This document shows, piece by piece, positions 38,003-52,100 of a stretch of DNA of 64,000 nucleotides (within the stretch, counting starts at the first letter, position 1; each line of letters starts with the position of its first letter). Made by a program: the position numbers and the translations under genes. This DNA comes from Sitta carolinensis (lineage: Eukaryota; Chordata; Aves; Passeriformes; Sittidae). A model generated the notes under the pieces. That model had not been told where the DNA came from. It worked only from the letters and a program-made list of their open reading frames with translations, and did no database searches. The stretch is from positions 135,631,625 through 135,695,624 of the forward strand of contig CM063284.1 in the NCBI GenBank assembly GCA_032173965.1. Direction: 5' to 3'.

Positions 38003-39277
38003 CACCTCTTCTCATAAGGCATGACTAAAACCTTTGTCATGAGGAAACTTTTCCTTTCATGAGCAGAAACATAATTTGTTTAGTGATTCACATAACTACA
38101 GACTATGCCTATGGTAGCTACAATAGCTGATCATGTGGAATAGCAAGGCAATACAGTTGTAGTACAAGTTCATGTTAGACTTGGATGGTTTATTTTAAAT
38201 GTAAATGGGATGCGAGGGATAGGAAGGTCATAACGTTTACTGAGCCATCATTCAGGCAGCTAGTCATGTTCTCCCCAGTTTAACAGAAAAATGTAAAGGC
38301 TACAGAATTAAGGATGTGACAAGCTGGTTTTTAAAGGTAAGACTTCATTGCATCTTGATGATGCCCTGTAAGGGAAAAATAGTATGCACCATGAATTATG
38401 TAATTCTTCATGTGACACTGAATTGTTAACACTTTCATATAAGTCTGTGGTATGTGTAATTTTGTATTAGTAATATGCTTCTCAGAACATCATCTGCAGA
38501 AAAGAATCCCTTTATATCTGCAAGACAACCTGGTATTTTTCATAGTAGTTGTAGATACTGTTTAGTTTGATACCTACATATCACTGATGACATATATAAT
38601 CTCTAATGGTGAAAATTATCCTCTTGTATTATTTTTCCCATAATAACTATGTGGGCTTCACCAAGGCCTGTTCAAACTTGCCGCTGGTTTCTCCTTATGA
38701 CAGTCAGATTACAGAGCTGCCAGGTAAAGCCAGGCTGTGCAGTTTGCAGCAGAGGACCCTCAGCAGTACAAAATGCTAAAGAAGCATCCAAGGCCATGTG
38801 CAGTGATTGGTTTTAGCTGATGGGTGACTGTCTGCAAGAATGAAGTACAGTAATGAAAAGGTGTAAAGAACTAGCTGGGGAGAGCCTTTTAGAGAAAGAC
38901 CATTAAAACAATACTGTGCCATGGCAAAGTATCAGGAAAACTGCTTTAAATTCCCTAAGTGAAACGTACTATGTGCTGAGGATTACTGTTTTAAGAAGAG
39001 GATGTCCAACTGCTTTAGCTGTAGCATCTAGTGAGACAGATACCCTCTTGGTGAAAATTTTTCTAAAATAGATTTAAGAAATCATGGCAAAACAGACTTA
39101 GCCAGTCTTAACTGAATAACAGGAAATATGAGTTTATTTTGAACTCTTGCACAGACACCTGACTGAGGAATTACACAAAGTGTAGTACCTCTAGGCCAAA
39201 TTTTTGACATAGAACAGGCTTGAGGCTGAATTTCTCTAACCTAGTGAAGTACTTCCCTCCTGGAACTTCTGTCCACT

Positions 39278-39342
39278 GTACTTAAGATTCTTATCACCAC
39301 GGTACTTAAGATTCTTAGCACCAGTGTACTTAAGATTGCTAG
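39278..39342. repeat. 24-bp tandem repeat, 2.7 copies
   Basis: Units of 24 bp starting GTACTTAAGATTCTTA at 39,278, 39,302 and 39,326; the third is partial. The copies differ at a few positions. Confidence 0.9.
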
Positions 39343-39685
39343 TTTGGTTAATGAAATAAAATCCATTTGGCTAGAATTATCTAGAAGATTGTCCTAAATA
39401 AATCAGCCGGAATGTATCTTGCTTGGGCTAAGTATTTTGATTTCATAATTCCTAAATAATGAGGAAATTTTATCTGAAGGATTCTGTTTACATAATTGGT
39501 TGTCATTTCTCTTATTGTTAACATGACAGTGAAATCCAACATTCTTTCAATTGTTAGAAGTAAATAATCACTAGGAAATCATAGTAAAGTATTTTTCTGT
39601 CTCACATTATCAAAGGGAAATTGAATCTATTAACTTCTTCCACATCCTTTGATATGATTCAAACCTTATGTAACTTGTTTTGGGC

Positions 39686-39705
39686 TTTTTTTTTTTTTTT
39701 TTTTT
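39686..39705 (+). repeat. T20 homopolymer
   Basis: Twenty T in intergenic DNA. I see no sequence upstream on the minus strand that would make it the tail of a processed retrocopy. Confidence 0.95.
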
Positions 39706-40002
39706 GTATGTGTAATTCAGAAATTATTTCTGTCTTTTTTTCTTTTGGCTTTGTGTCTGAAAACAATTTTTAAATCCTGCATTCCATAAATATTTTTACA
39801 CTGATCAAAACAAATATTTCTAAAATCAAGAATATATCATCTACAGAAATTCAGTTCTGTCAGCTATTTCTGGATAGCATTCAACTTTACAAAAAAGGTA
39901 TCCCGTAATTCAGCTAAATCATCATAAAAAACACGATTATGTTGGTGTGCTATTTAAACTACTTGGGGAAGAAAATAGTGGAAACACAAAGAGTCCAAAA
40001 TG

Positions 40003-40637
40003 CAAGTAGTGGAATGCAGTCCAGTGGAAAAGGACCTGTGTGTGCTGGTGACAGCAGCTGAACGTGAGCCAGTGTGTGCCCAAGTGGCCAGGAAGACCAG
40101 TGACACCTGGCCTGTGTCAGCAATCGTGTGGCCAGCAGGACCAGGGCAGGGGTTGCCCCCTGTACTCAGCACTGGGGAGGCCACACCTCAAATGCTGTGT
40201 CCAGTTCTGGGCCCCTCAGGTCAGGAAGGACATTGAGGAGCTGGAGTGAATCCAGAGAAGGGCAATGGAGATGGGGAAGGATCTGAAATACAAATGCTGT
40301 GAGAAGAGGTTGAGAGAGCTGGGGGGACCTTATCACTCTACAACTCCCTGAAAGGAGAGAATAGCCAGGTGGGGTTTGGGCTTTTCTCCCAGGTAACAAG
40401 GGACAGGACAAGAGGACACAGTCTTAAGCCGTGCCTGACAGGTTTAGGAAGAATTTCTTCACAGAAAAGGTGATTAGTCACTGGAATAGGCTGCCCAGGG
40501 TGGTGGTGATCACTGTCCCTGGAGCTGTTTAGGGAAAGACTGGATGTGACACTCAGTGCCATGGTAGACATAGAGGTGTTTAGTCATAGGTTGGATTCGA
40601 TGATCTCAGGAGTCTTTTCAAAGCTGATTCATTCTGT
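40003..40637 (+). repeat. CR1 LINE fragment, ORF2 3' part to terminus
   Basis: Contains CR1 ORF2 remnants ([13 protein letters not shown], then the [20 protein letters not shown] region in a shifted frame), the AACAAGGGACAGGACAAGAG segment, CTGCCCAGGGTGGTGGTGAT, and a terminus ending GATTCATTCTG. Frameshifts and stops throughout. Confidence 0.88.
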
Positions 40638-42186
40638 ACCACATTATAATTTTATAATTATTTGATACATTTTTTCTGGTTTAAGAATATTGAAGAACTT
40701 GTCTAATGCAATTATAGTTAAGTTAGTGGAGTTACTCAGCATTTTCCTAGTAGAACTAGGATAAGCAGGTTTTCCTCACGTGAAACTGAGTGTATTGAAA
40801 AGCCAAGGGCAGAAATGCTTACCTGATGGTACTTTACCAATGGGTTCTAGACTGTGTTAGGCTCTATCCTCAGCATTCAATGTGATGTCTTCTGTCTTTT
40901 CTCAACTATTTCCCTTTTAAAAGACCCCAAACAATTTATGAAACTATTGTGTTGCAATGTTCACTGATGAATTGAATCCAGTGAAGTCAGTCAATCAGTT
41001 CTAATATATTCTCTGTCAAGGTTCCAACCAAACTTAGGTTTTTGTAAAACAGGTAAATAAAATACTTTCCTTCTCCCTCTGCAAAGGTGATTGGGAAGAA
41101 CAAAGCAAAAAGATAGCTATGTCGTAGGGAAAGGGGGTTTATGTTTACACTCCACTTGTAAAGAAAAATATTCCCTTTCTCATGGCTTATACTTCCAACA
41201 TACCTGTTGGAATAAACGTTTTAAGAGATGAATCTCCTACAAATGCAGATGTCTCTGCTGACTAATATCCTCTTCAGGGTTACATCAGGCATAATATACT
41301 GACACGTGATAGGGTTAAAATTATAATTATAAGAAAACCGTATAATATGGGCTTTCTCTTGGTCTATTACCTTGGTTTTTTTATATATAGAATATAGTAA
41401 TATGAAAGGAATGAAGAGGGGAACATTTTACACAGGAATAGTCCCTTCCTTTCCACTCTGTGGTACAATTTTCATTATGTTCATCATGGTAACAAGAAAA
41501 GATAGAAAGTCTAGTTTTATTTGAAAATAGCAGATACATCTCAAGTGTTACCAGCTTTTCCAATTCTGTGCTTTCAAGAGAGACTAAGTGCTTATTGTAA
41601 GGCACAACTATGCTGGGAATTACAGAATACTTCAGTGAGCTTAGCTGGATTTCTAAGGAATAAATGAATTTGGCTCTGTACTTTAAATACACAAAAGAAG
41701 GCAAAGGAAATTGTAAGTAAAGCTTTTTATCCAGAGTATTGGAATCAACGAAGAAGGGCATAATTTAATCTCAGATCTTTATTATTGGTGATGATAGATG
41801 ATCATGAAAGAAACCAGCTTTGCTTTCCTATCCCAAGTTGTTCATAGGAGAGAGATTTGAAGAAAAACCATTGGAGTTCAAGTATACTTGAACTGGAGAT
41901 CAGAGAAAAAAATGAGGCTTTTCAAAATAAGCATGTTCTAGAGTTATTTTTCAAAATAGCTTTATACATTAAGAGGTAAAATAAGTCATGCTTTAAGTAA
42001 CTGGAACTTGTTCTCTCTTTTGATTTATTAAAAAAATGAAGAAAAGGAAATAAAAAGCAGGGGAAAAGTGAAATTTCCCAGTGGGAAATTGTTGTATCCC
42101 CAGGATATTTGGGAAAAATAATAGGCTATTATGAAAAAGCTTCAATATAATGAATGTGCAAGAATCTGTAGTGAGTATTATTTTCA
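40638..42186. other. Intergenic between two CR1 fragments
   Basis: AT-rich. A 126-codon minus-strand open frame at 41,381-41,761 has no recognisable domain and is not called. Confidence 0.7.
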
Positions 42187-42482
42187 CAGAATCACAGAAT
42201 AAGCTGAGTTGGAAGGCACCCTCCAGGATCATCAAGTCTAACTCCTGGCCATGCACGGGACCATACCCAAGAGTCACACCATGTGCCCAAGAGTATTGTA
42301 CAAATGCTGCTTGAGTTCTGTCAGGCCGATGCTGTGACCACTTTCCTGGCAAGCTTTTCCAGTGCCCAGCCTCCCTCTGGGTGAAGAAGCTTTTCCTGAT
42401 ATCCAGGCTAAACCTCTGTTGCCACAACTTCAGTCCATTCCCTTGAGTCCTGATAACGTTGCATCTGCAAAGGGCTCTGCAT
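42187..42482 (-). repeat. CR1 3' fragment
   Basis: Opens with the reverse complement of the CR1 tail (CACAGAATCACAGAATAAGC) and the GGATCATCAAGTCTAACTCC segment, then continues through the CCCTCTGGGTGAAGAAGCTT and CCATTCCCTTGAGTCCTG parts. About 295 bp, antisense to the CR1 copies at 37.7 and 40 kb. Confidence 0.88.
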
Positions 42483-44817
42483 GCCAATGAACAGTAAGCA
42501 GTGCTTACTGTATATTATTTTCTGTCCTTGACTGTTGGATCAGTTTAGGTTCAATTATTAAATATTAAGCAGTTATGGAATGATTGCACGTGAAATTATG
42601 GATTGAAGGTGATACATATATCACTATATTTCACTTTTTGAAACAATCATTTGAAAGCCATCTGAAGTTGATATAAATCTGATTATAGGCATGAGTTTTG
42701 TGACCTCTGTTTCAAGATACAGTTTCTGCCTTCAAACTTAAATATTTGCTTCCCTTTCATTGTTCAGGAAATGGAGCTTGAAACTGTCTTAGCTTAAGAC
42801 AGTTACCTCCAAGTTTCAGTATTTCAAAATCTTTTAAAAACCTTTTTAATTCATAGAAAATTGAGAGGAGTTTTTTTCATGAGGACTTTGGCAAAAGGGT
42901 TGTAAACTTTAAGCTTTATGTAGCGAGTACATTTCTTGAAACGTAAGATACTCTCTGAGCTTTTTCTGAGTAAGAGAGGGTAAAATAATTTTTTGTCACA
43001 TTCATGTATGTGAGGTAGGACCTGCAGAAGTTTACCAGTTTATGTGAAATTAATTTTTATTACATTTTCATCTTTATTACATTATATTTTTTTTATTACG
43101 GATTTATTTACTACTGTATTAGTTTTTTATTTTATTACTGTGTTATTGGTAAGCTTCCTTTCAGTAATTATGACACTTTATGGATACTATATTTTTCTAA
43201 TAAGGGCTGCAAATGTGTAACCTTCACAACCACAAGTTCAGTTCCCAAGTACAGGATCCTAAAGTACCTGAGTAAAAGCAATACCCAAATTTAACCACTG
43301 TATGCCCTGATTGCCCTCTAGGTTCATTAGAATCTGGTCAGCTCTGACCCAGAAGTCCCCAGCTCTTAACATAAGCACAACACAACCTTCTTAGAAGCTC
43401 TGCTAACTGGAACATAAATAGATAGATCAATCCCACAGTAAATTAATGCCCAAGTAAGCTGTCTAAAGAGTTTGGGGGAGAAACAGGGAGGAACAGGGAA
43501 AGAGAGATGTTAAATGCTTCATACATGTTTCATCTTTTTTAGGTTCAAAATCCATAGCTTTGTAATCAGGTGGTGGACCTGGCCAAAAACTTCACATCAA
43601 AAGACAGTTCATGATCAGAAAAAGGTGGAAGGGAGCTGTATCTCTTCTACGTATTATTTTCTATCTACAGGTTTTTTTAGAAAACAGCCCACCCTACACC
43701 CCAGCTTAGGTTACCAAATATGTAATTTCGTCTGCATGGTGTAGTGTTCTCATGCAGCAGGGCTGAATTTTAAGAGAAGAGAGGCTTAGAGTTGTTGTCC
43801 AGGCAAGTGGACAGGGCAGATTGTGGTACTGTGAGTATATGGCCTGGACATTCATTTCAGGTAACTTTAGGAAGAGCTAACTATTAAAACCAGAGGCAGT
43901 TTTTATGTTTCCTGGCAGCTGCATATTTACCTGCATTTACTGAAGGGATAATCTGTTGTTTCTCAGGATTGTTGTCTGCTGTCAGCCTTCTCAATTCATT
44001 GGAGTCTAGGGAGGCCCTGGTAGCATGGACGCTGGGGTGTCAGAGATCACAGCCCCATGTCCATTCTCCAGATCTGTTGTAGGGCAGGACAGGGGCTGCC
44101 TGCCTGCAGTAGTTTCACAAAAGTGAGTAGCTTGGAAAGGGGGGGTAGTGAATATTTGCAGGTAGTGCTAGGTGCCTTTGGTGTGGGAGCCTCTGGGCTA
44201 TATAAAATGGGTAACAGGGTGATCTGGAGATGTCAGATGAGCATGCTGTATAAATACAGGCAGTATATTTCACACATGGGTGAGGGTTGTACCTCATTGT
44301 ACCTGTCTTCATGAGGTTATGATAATGGTCACAGTCACCATGGCAAATCCTACAAAAAAGCTGTATTCACTATAGTCTAATACATCCACAGCCTTGTGCA
44401 TCAGTGTCAGCATTTGTTCAGAAGGATGGGACTCTGCTACAGGCTGCAGAATTCTACTCTGTAATGGGCAAGGCAGAGGAACCAACAGCCCATAGTGGAT
44501 CTGGTTACTTGTGTTCATTCAAGAACCAACAAGAGTAGTGTTTTCACTCTTAGATTATCTTACATAGACATGCTCACCCCCAGCATTATATTTAGTGGGT
44601 CTTGGCTTCCCTTCCCAGCCGGGAGGTCATGGCTGGTCCAGGAATGCTGGAGCCAAAGCCATGTTGGATCTTTGTGTGTCACTGCTCATGGATACTGGCC
44701 TCAACCCTTACAGACCAAGGTCCCAGAGCACCCCCTGGCAGTTGTTTCCACACATACCCCTTGACCCCTGAGATCATTCCTCCAGCTTAAATTTTCATTG
44801 CCTTCTTTCCAGGCCTC

Positions 44818-44866
44818 TTTTTTTTTTTTTTCTCCAAAGCTATGGCTTTTTTTTTTTTTTTTTTTT
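44818..44866 (+). repeat. Two T tracts (T14 and T20)
   Basis: T14 at 44,818-44,831 and T20 at 44,847-44,866, separated by 15 bases. Minus-strand A tails in tandem are a possibility, but no retrocopy is recognisable next to them. Confidence 0.9.
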
Positions 44867-47800
44867 CCTAGGGAAACCTTTGAGGCCCCTAGTCCCCCAT
44901 TTTCTCAAGTAGTCTCTGTAGAAACACAATGCATGATCAGCCTCCTAATTGGGGGTTCTTTCTCTGTATTAATTGGAGGAGTTGGGATGTGCTTCTGTTC
45001 AGTCACAATGTTATCAAAATTTATATCCAGACTGTGCTGGTTGCCAGTGGAAACTAGCAGTCTTCTTGAGGCTATAAAGTTCAGTTTCAAATATTCACAC
45101 AGGTGTAAATACATTTATCACCTGCTTACTATTGCTTTATGTTTTTTTAATTTTTTTTTTCCTGCAACAGTAATGCACCAAAGATGCCTGAAAATACAAA
45201 AAGAAACCCTGCCTGTTCTCGGGCTTTGTCCATGGGAAGTGGGCTGCGTCACCATGCTAACCGCAAGAAAAACATTCCAATCTTACAGTGTTCCCTGTAC
45301 TCATCTCAAATTAACTTCTGCAGGAGGGATAACATTTTAGGCGCATTTGTTGAGGAGGAAAATTGAAGCAGGGAGATGATAAAGACTTACTGAGAGCTAG
45401 CACAATAGCTTGGTGGCAGGACCAGGAAAAGAGGAAGAGATGTGACCTCACTCTGGTCTCTTGGAGTACTTAATTGTTGTAGGGGCCTCCAGTCGGTAAT
45501 GAGTCTAAGACAGTGGAAAGCACAATTTCTCACGGGGGCGGGGGTTGTGGTGAAGATGTTCATTTCTCTCCTTTTGTTTGAGAGCTGTCTTTGAAGGCAT
45601 TGTTCTTCCACAGCTGCAGTAGCCTACATTCATTGTGATAATTGTGGGACAATACATAGAATGGATGATTGATACATGAGATAAAGTTGTGTAAGAATAT
45701 TACTAGACGATCATATGGAGATAATAAATTACACAAAGACAGCTCAAAGAAATAAGCTAAGGACAATTTTAGTGGGGTACAATGTGGGAAATGGCACAGC
45801 AGATCCAAATAGGGATAAAAATAATTAAGAGAAACAGGCAACTAAAACATTTGCTGGAACAAGTCATATAACAGGACATGAGTTAAAGTATTAAAGATAG
45901 GTGAGTAGCTCATGGGCAGAAAAGGAAACAGATTCGCTGTGCTTGTGAAGAGCTCTGTACTGCCTATGCACCCTGTCATCTTTTTTCCATATCAGAAGGA
46001 GGTGTAAGTGCACTTTTTCTTTTGGTAGGAAATCCAGGTTTACATATGGGGTCTGGATATTTAGGAGGTTAGGACAAGGAGTCACTGCTTGCAGACCAGT
46101 CTGGACATATTCAAAGAGTCAAGAAGGTGCCATAGTAGAGAGATTGCTGCCTTACAAAATGTGAGGTGAACTCAGTGCTTTTGAAGCAGAGCACATTTCA
46201 GTGTTCCTATCTGAAGGGTGTAAGATAAAGAAAACAAAGAGCAGGCAAAGTTTGGGTTGGATTTTATTTTTTTTTTAATTCTTTTTTGAGGCACCCTTTG
46301 TAAATTTGTTGCCAGCTCCCTGTTAAGGTGTTTGAGAGACAGGCTTTCTTATATTTTCCAACTCTTCTATTCTCAATATTTATCAATCATACTGTATGGC
46401 CTTGAGAGTTGGAGCTCTCAGTGTATACAGTTTTAAGAACATCTTGAAGATTTTTATAGTGAAAGAGTAGATTAAAAAGGGAAGATGCAATTGTTACTAC
46501 TAAAGTAGCATCTGAAATAAAGTTGCTAACTTATTATTAACATCCCTCTACTAAGTCCGCCACTTAAGCTTTTTAACAGATATGTAATAAACATGGCTGT
46601 TTCAGGAAAATGCAGTGGAAGGAGAAATGATTTAGGGTCTTCTGTCAACCATGTGGTTGTGGACTTCTCTTCCATCTGAGAACAATAGCTACTCCCTAGT
46701 GCTGTGATTGCTGCTGAGGTTGCTTAGAATCCCCACTCTGAATGCAGCCTCAGCCAGGAAGGTGAAGGGGAAGCTGACTTTCCCTTTCTCACTGTTGAAC
46801 TTCTAATACAAATATTGATCTCTACAATATGTGTTACTGCTTTCAGTCAGCAGACTATAATGTCTTGGACTGTAGACTTAATGTCTAAGACTATTGTGTC
46901 TTAGATCTCAATAATTACTCCCTCCTTGCTTAACAAGACTGGTTTTTTCTAAGTATCTGGTATATCCCATAGATGTTTTATCTGTGGTGTGATATAATCT
47001 TGAGGAGTTTGATCCAAACTTGTTGAAGGCGGTGGGACTTGTCTGTTGACTTCCTTTTCAAAAGATCTGGAACAGATACAGGATTTGGACCAGAGCGTAA
47101 GTGTAATAACTAATACTGCCTACGGCAGCACAGCATTTTCACCACTATGTTAAATCACCTTAAGACATTTAAAGAGGTCAAATTTCTCTTCCCCTCCCAA
47201 AATATTGAACACATTTCAGTTGCCTATGCTAATCTTTTGCAATATTCTCATTTTTGAAGTATCATGAGCATCATGAGCTACATACAGGCACAGAATGCTG
47301 TGAAACTTACATGTTTTAAATTTTGAAGCAAGATTCATTCATGATGTCATATGTTGAGTTTCATCCCCCAGGGAAGGTATGTGTGTGGTTTTTGTTTTGC
47401 TTCTTTTGGTTGGTTATTTTTTTCAAACTGAGTTATTAAGCCCTGAAAAATGGAAGTGCTGATATAATCTGAAACAGTATTTCCTGAAGGGTCCTGTTAG
47501 ATTAATATTCTAAAAGTCTAATAAGTCCCATTGTGAGAGTAATTTGTCATTTCATCCCTACAGGCAAATTTTTAAAGGTTAGTGAGGGCTATTTGTCAAA
47601 GTTAAATGCTGCTTTAAATTTTGTTTCCAAAAACCAGGCATTTTGTAAATATTTTGAGTTGTCTTCTTCAGATTATCTCAGTAAAAAAAGTTTGGAATAG
47701 GATAGATGGGGAAGAAAGTGTCTAAAGCAAATTGTTTATACACTTACTTAATTGTGAAGAACAAATTTGCTGTATAAACTGAGTCTGTACAGTTTTGGTA

Positions 47801-49130
47801 TCTGTGTAAAAACTCCCTATGCCAATGACCAATACTTGGAAAAATGCAGGTCCTTTAATTAGGATTGGTTTAAAAGGGAAAACTACTGCATTAGTGGCTA
47901 AAAATATAGGAGTCTTGCTGTTTGTTCTTCTTTAGATGTGAACGATATCTCGAAATTCAAAATGTTGTAAGGATAATTCAAGTGTTTATACTTGTTGAAA
48001 ATTAAGCTTCCAGTCTTGTGAATTCCTGCTACTTAACTGTGATGAGATTTAACAAAGTTTCAACATACAAAGTATTTACAATAGTAGGAAAAAGGATACA
48101 AGAATGCTGCCTTTACAGTGGCAAAATGATTCACGGTTATTGCTTTTTAACATGTACTTTAAAGCATAATGGTATGAAAATGCTTACAAATGAAAATTGT
48201 ATTCCACTTAACTATGCCATTGGCATTTTACAGGGAGTTGGATAAGAACCTTTCTCCTTTTATTTAGAGCAGTCTAGTGGTTTTTTTGTATTTTTCATCA
48301 AGTTACTAGTTATTTTTTCTGACAGTGCAAAACTGGAGAGTTGAGATAGATGAATTCATAGTAAATATGTTGTAGTTTTTAGGATCCAATTTAAAGTAGC
48401 CTGTAGAGAAGTGATAGTCCTGTGTACCTTGGTAACCAGACACCCCAAATGATAAAATAAATACTGAAACAAATAAGGGAGTACTTATTTTCCTGGTTTT
48501 TTAATCAGCAAACTCTTCCCTAAAGATGGATCAAATCCTCTTATTTAATTATTCAGCATAAGTGAATTAAATTGAAACCTGATTAGCCCACAGTTGGGAG
48601 TATCTCTGCAATGACTTGGAACACTTGATAGGGATTAACCCCAAATCCCAATTCTTCACTGCCTGTTCTAGTAGCACCATTTGTTCATGGGAAGATACTC
48701 TGGAGTCCTTCTTTTGGAGGTTACTGAAATACTTACATGCTTTTAACCTTTCAGTATATAAGCATTTTTAAATGCTCATAGGTTATGATTGGACTCAATT
48801 CATCAGCAACAATTTTCTGAAAATCAGTCTGTGGTTCAATATTTAAGAAGTTGAGTGTATAAATTGCACTGAAGTATTATAATTTAACTTTGAACAGTAG
48901 AAGAATTGCTGTGATTGTTAAGTAGTAATTCCATTAGCTTGCTGTCAAAGCTATGGATGCATCTTTTCTGCTAAAGACAAAAGCCCTTGTGAAAGTGCTT
49001 GCTCATTATCCTGAAATAATAGGATAATACTCTGCAGTTCAGTATGAAAAGTTTTATTCTTACATCAACAATATGTTAATGATAAGCATAACATTAGCCT
49101 CTTGACAGACTGATTTCTTCAGAACAATCA

Positions 49131-49167
49131 TTATATATAATATATAATATATATAATATATATATAA
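49131..49167. repeat. AT-rich simple repeat (TATAA-type)
   Basis: Irregular TATAATA and (TA)n units over about 37 bp, on both strands equally. A low-complexity tract. Confidence 0.9.
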
Positions 49168-52100
49168 TGTAATGATATGTCTAATGTTTTTAGAAATTTT
49201 ACAAAGAAGTTGCATTTTTAAGGCCAGATCATAGCCAAAAGGTGGCAGTATTCTATTCAATATTCATTTGCAAAACAGTGTAAAAATGCATGTATTTATT
49301 GACACTTTGCTTCTAATATCAGATCAAACTAGATGATTGTATCCTAAAAATAGTGTTGGTTTATGAAAAGGACTTACTTAGAAGGAAAGTAGAAATTAAA
49401 TTTCTTGCTTATACCTTAAAGTTTGCAAAAAAGAATCTACTACATAAATTTAAATTACTAGGTGTTTAGTGTTTCACATGATACCTTCATTGTCACTAAA
49501 AGAGAACTTTGTGACCTGGAGGTATTTATGGAGTGCTTAAGAGTGTTAGAACTTTCTGTAAGTGTTGGCAGGGTTAACTCATTTTACCTTCAAAAAGAAA
49601 GAAATTAATCTCCACATGCTTTTAATATGAGCCAAAACTGCTGCATTAAAACCAATTTGTTTTACACACCCTAGAGATTGGTAGTAATTTTTCATAAAGT
49701 AAGTATGGGCTTTTTTGTGCTGAGACAACAATAACTTGAAGAATTGTTGAAATATTGCTTTTCCTGCCTGCCAAGTTGTTTAGCTGTACATCAGTGGTTT
49801 GTGTCAGAACAGATTGAGATTAAAGTTTGACTATTAGTGGGAGAGAATGCTTGCAAGTGCAATTATGTTCAAGCAAATATTTCCATGTAAATTTTGATCC
49901 AAAGTTACGTCAGATGTAAATATGAATTTACTGTAGTTACAGATTAAGTTTAAGTCAAATGAAGTAAATAAATACTCTATTTTAATGTATGAAATACTTT
50001 TAAAAATCACTTTTTATCACAGTCTTTTAGAAATATTTAAGAATGAAGGATCTATTCTCCAGATATTGGCCAGTCCAGTTTCCTGTTAATATTTTTCATC
50101 CTTTTTTTTAGTGTTGAAAGTTTTGATAAATGTTATATGTGAAATGGAAGAAAATTTGATTCAGTGGGCAGGACATGGAAAATCCAATTGAAATGGTACT
50201 GCTTTTTAATATGCTTCAGTATTCACCTCCAGTAGAGTATAATTCACACCTATCAATCTTTTGTAATGTCAAGCAAAACATGGTTCAGTTCCCAAGGGAA
50301 CTGGAATTAATAAGTCTTCTGATACATTGCTGACTTTCTGTTTTGCCACTTAATTTTCTCCAATAGCCTATTCACTGAATCTCTGAGGGCAGTTTCTTCT
50401 TTTAGAAAAAAAAATCTGACACATTTTTGTTCAAGAATTGTTTTAGTGTTCTCACATGGGCAGGAAGGTGATGTGAAATTTAGTTCTTTATATAATCAAA
50501 TAAGGCAGAACATTATATAAGTAACAAACTGTGGAAACATCATGAAGGTAAGAATGAAGGTGTTGGGCAAACATAGTCAGATACCACAGATATAACTAAG
50601 AGACTGGTCAGAAGACCAAAATGGATGATGTTATTTTTTTACCAACAAGTCATTAGCTTTAAACAAAAAGTTCTATGGAAGAACAAGTGTGCAAATGCTG
50701 ATTTTGCTAATAATCTGTTTCCTGCTGGGCTTCAGTGTTTGTGATCCATCTGCTTCTAGAGTTTATTCCCAAAGAGTATTTTAGAAAAACTTACCTGTAT
50801 AGAATGGTCTAGAAATTTCCTGAAATTATTCTGGGAACAAATCCAGATAGTGAAAACTGTAGAATATATTCTTATATATGGATATCGAAAAGAACCATTG
50901 CCTATGGCAGTGTGTTCCCAAGATATTGAATATATATCCCTAGAGGAGTGGAGGGGAATCTTGTCAGTGATGTGTCACAGTTTAAGCAAATTTTTTACTT
51001 TACCCTTCAAATGGTATGAGCACATCTCCATCTAAAGCAACAGCATGTTCTTTCAGTAAAGCATAATTGTCCTAGTAGTCCTCCTGTAGGGGAATTTGCT
51101 TTATGCATGTGCAGTTACATAGGAAAGCAAATGCTCACTGTTTTCGTAAGGGGGATATGCATTAAGGTATTAGTCTTAACAGAAAACTTCTTTGTGATCA
51201 TATCTAAATAGAGCTCTAGGTTTATGTTTTGTCTGCTAAGAGAAGGATGAGCTCACTGAACAAAACAGAACAAGTAGGGGTTGGATTTGAAAGGTTTTTG
51301 TGTTCATGCATGGGAAGAGGTTTTGCATCTGCTGAATGCTGGTGTGCTCTGTTCCAAATATTTGCTGCTGTGGATGGACTATGTGCTTGATTCTAGTGGC
51401 TGATTGTTCTGCTCTCTAGAGGGGCTGTGGTTTCCTGTTGAACTTCTGCCCTTGCCAGCACCCTGTTTTGTCTTGATGCCAAACGCAGCAGTGAGTGAAA
51501 TGGGAGAGACTGTGCTCATGGATGGCCATTCCTGAAGTGAATGTGTTGCATCACATATTGCTCATCGGGTAAGGGTTATCCCTAAGGCTTGCTGATATTT
51601 GAATAAAAATATAACTGACTTGAATTTTTTTGTCCTGTGTTTCCTCCAAGAAAAACTTGTGATGTGCAATAAATTAGCAGTTATTACAAAACTGTGTTGG
51701 TGTTTCTCTACTAGACCTTTTAGGAGCTAGATTCCCAGCAATGTTTCCAAGCTTCAGTTCTGATCAAACAGACTTGTTTTACTTTAATAGATAAAATGTA
51801 ATTGGTGGGCAAAACTTGCCAAAATCTAGTTTATTATTACAGTTGTATGTTTCTACTCAAGATTGCTTTTGGGGAATGAAGGCCGGGCAGGACATAGTTT
51901 CTAGGAAATTTTGTGCCTCTTAGGAGTTTTGATGCTATTTAATTTGGGCAATAAAATGCAAATCAGTCTACAAGGGAAATAAAATGCATATGAAACAATG
52001 TCCAGCTCTCTTGAAAGTTACAGGGAGTATTCTCAGGGACTGAAATGGGGTTGGATGTGCTTCACCTCCTCTGAAGATACTATTAACAATGTGATTGCTA

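Larger units (their letters stand above)
37885..40002. other. Intergenic upstream of EIF3E
   Basis: AT-rich, containing a T20 tract and the 24-bp tandem repeat. No gene recognised. Confidence 0.7.

Noticed and set aside
41993..42487. 164-codon minus-strand open frame
   Set aside because: Its N-terminal part is translated CR1 sequence and the rest is AT-rich flank.
44798..45340. 180-codon plus-strand open frame
   Set aside because: Begins with poly-T-derived phenylalanine runs, has no recognisable domain and no exon structure; likely chance.
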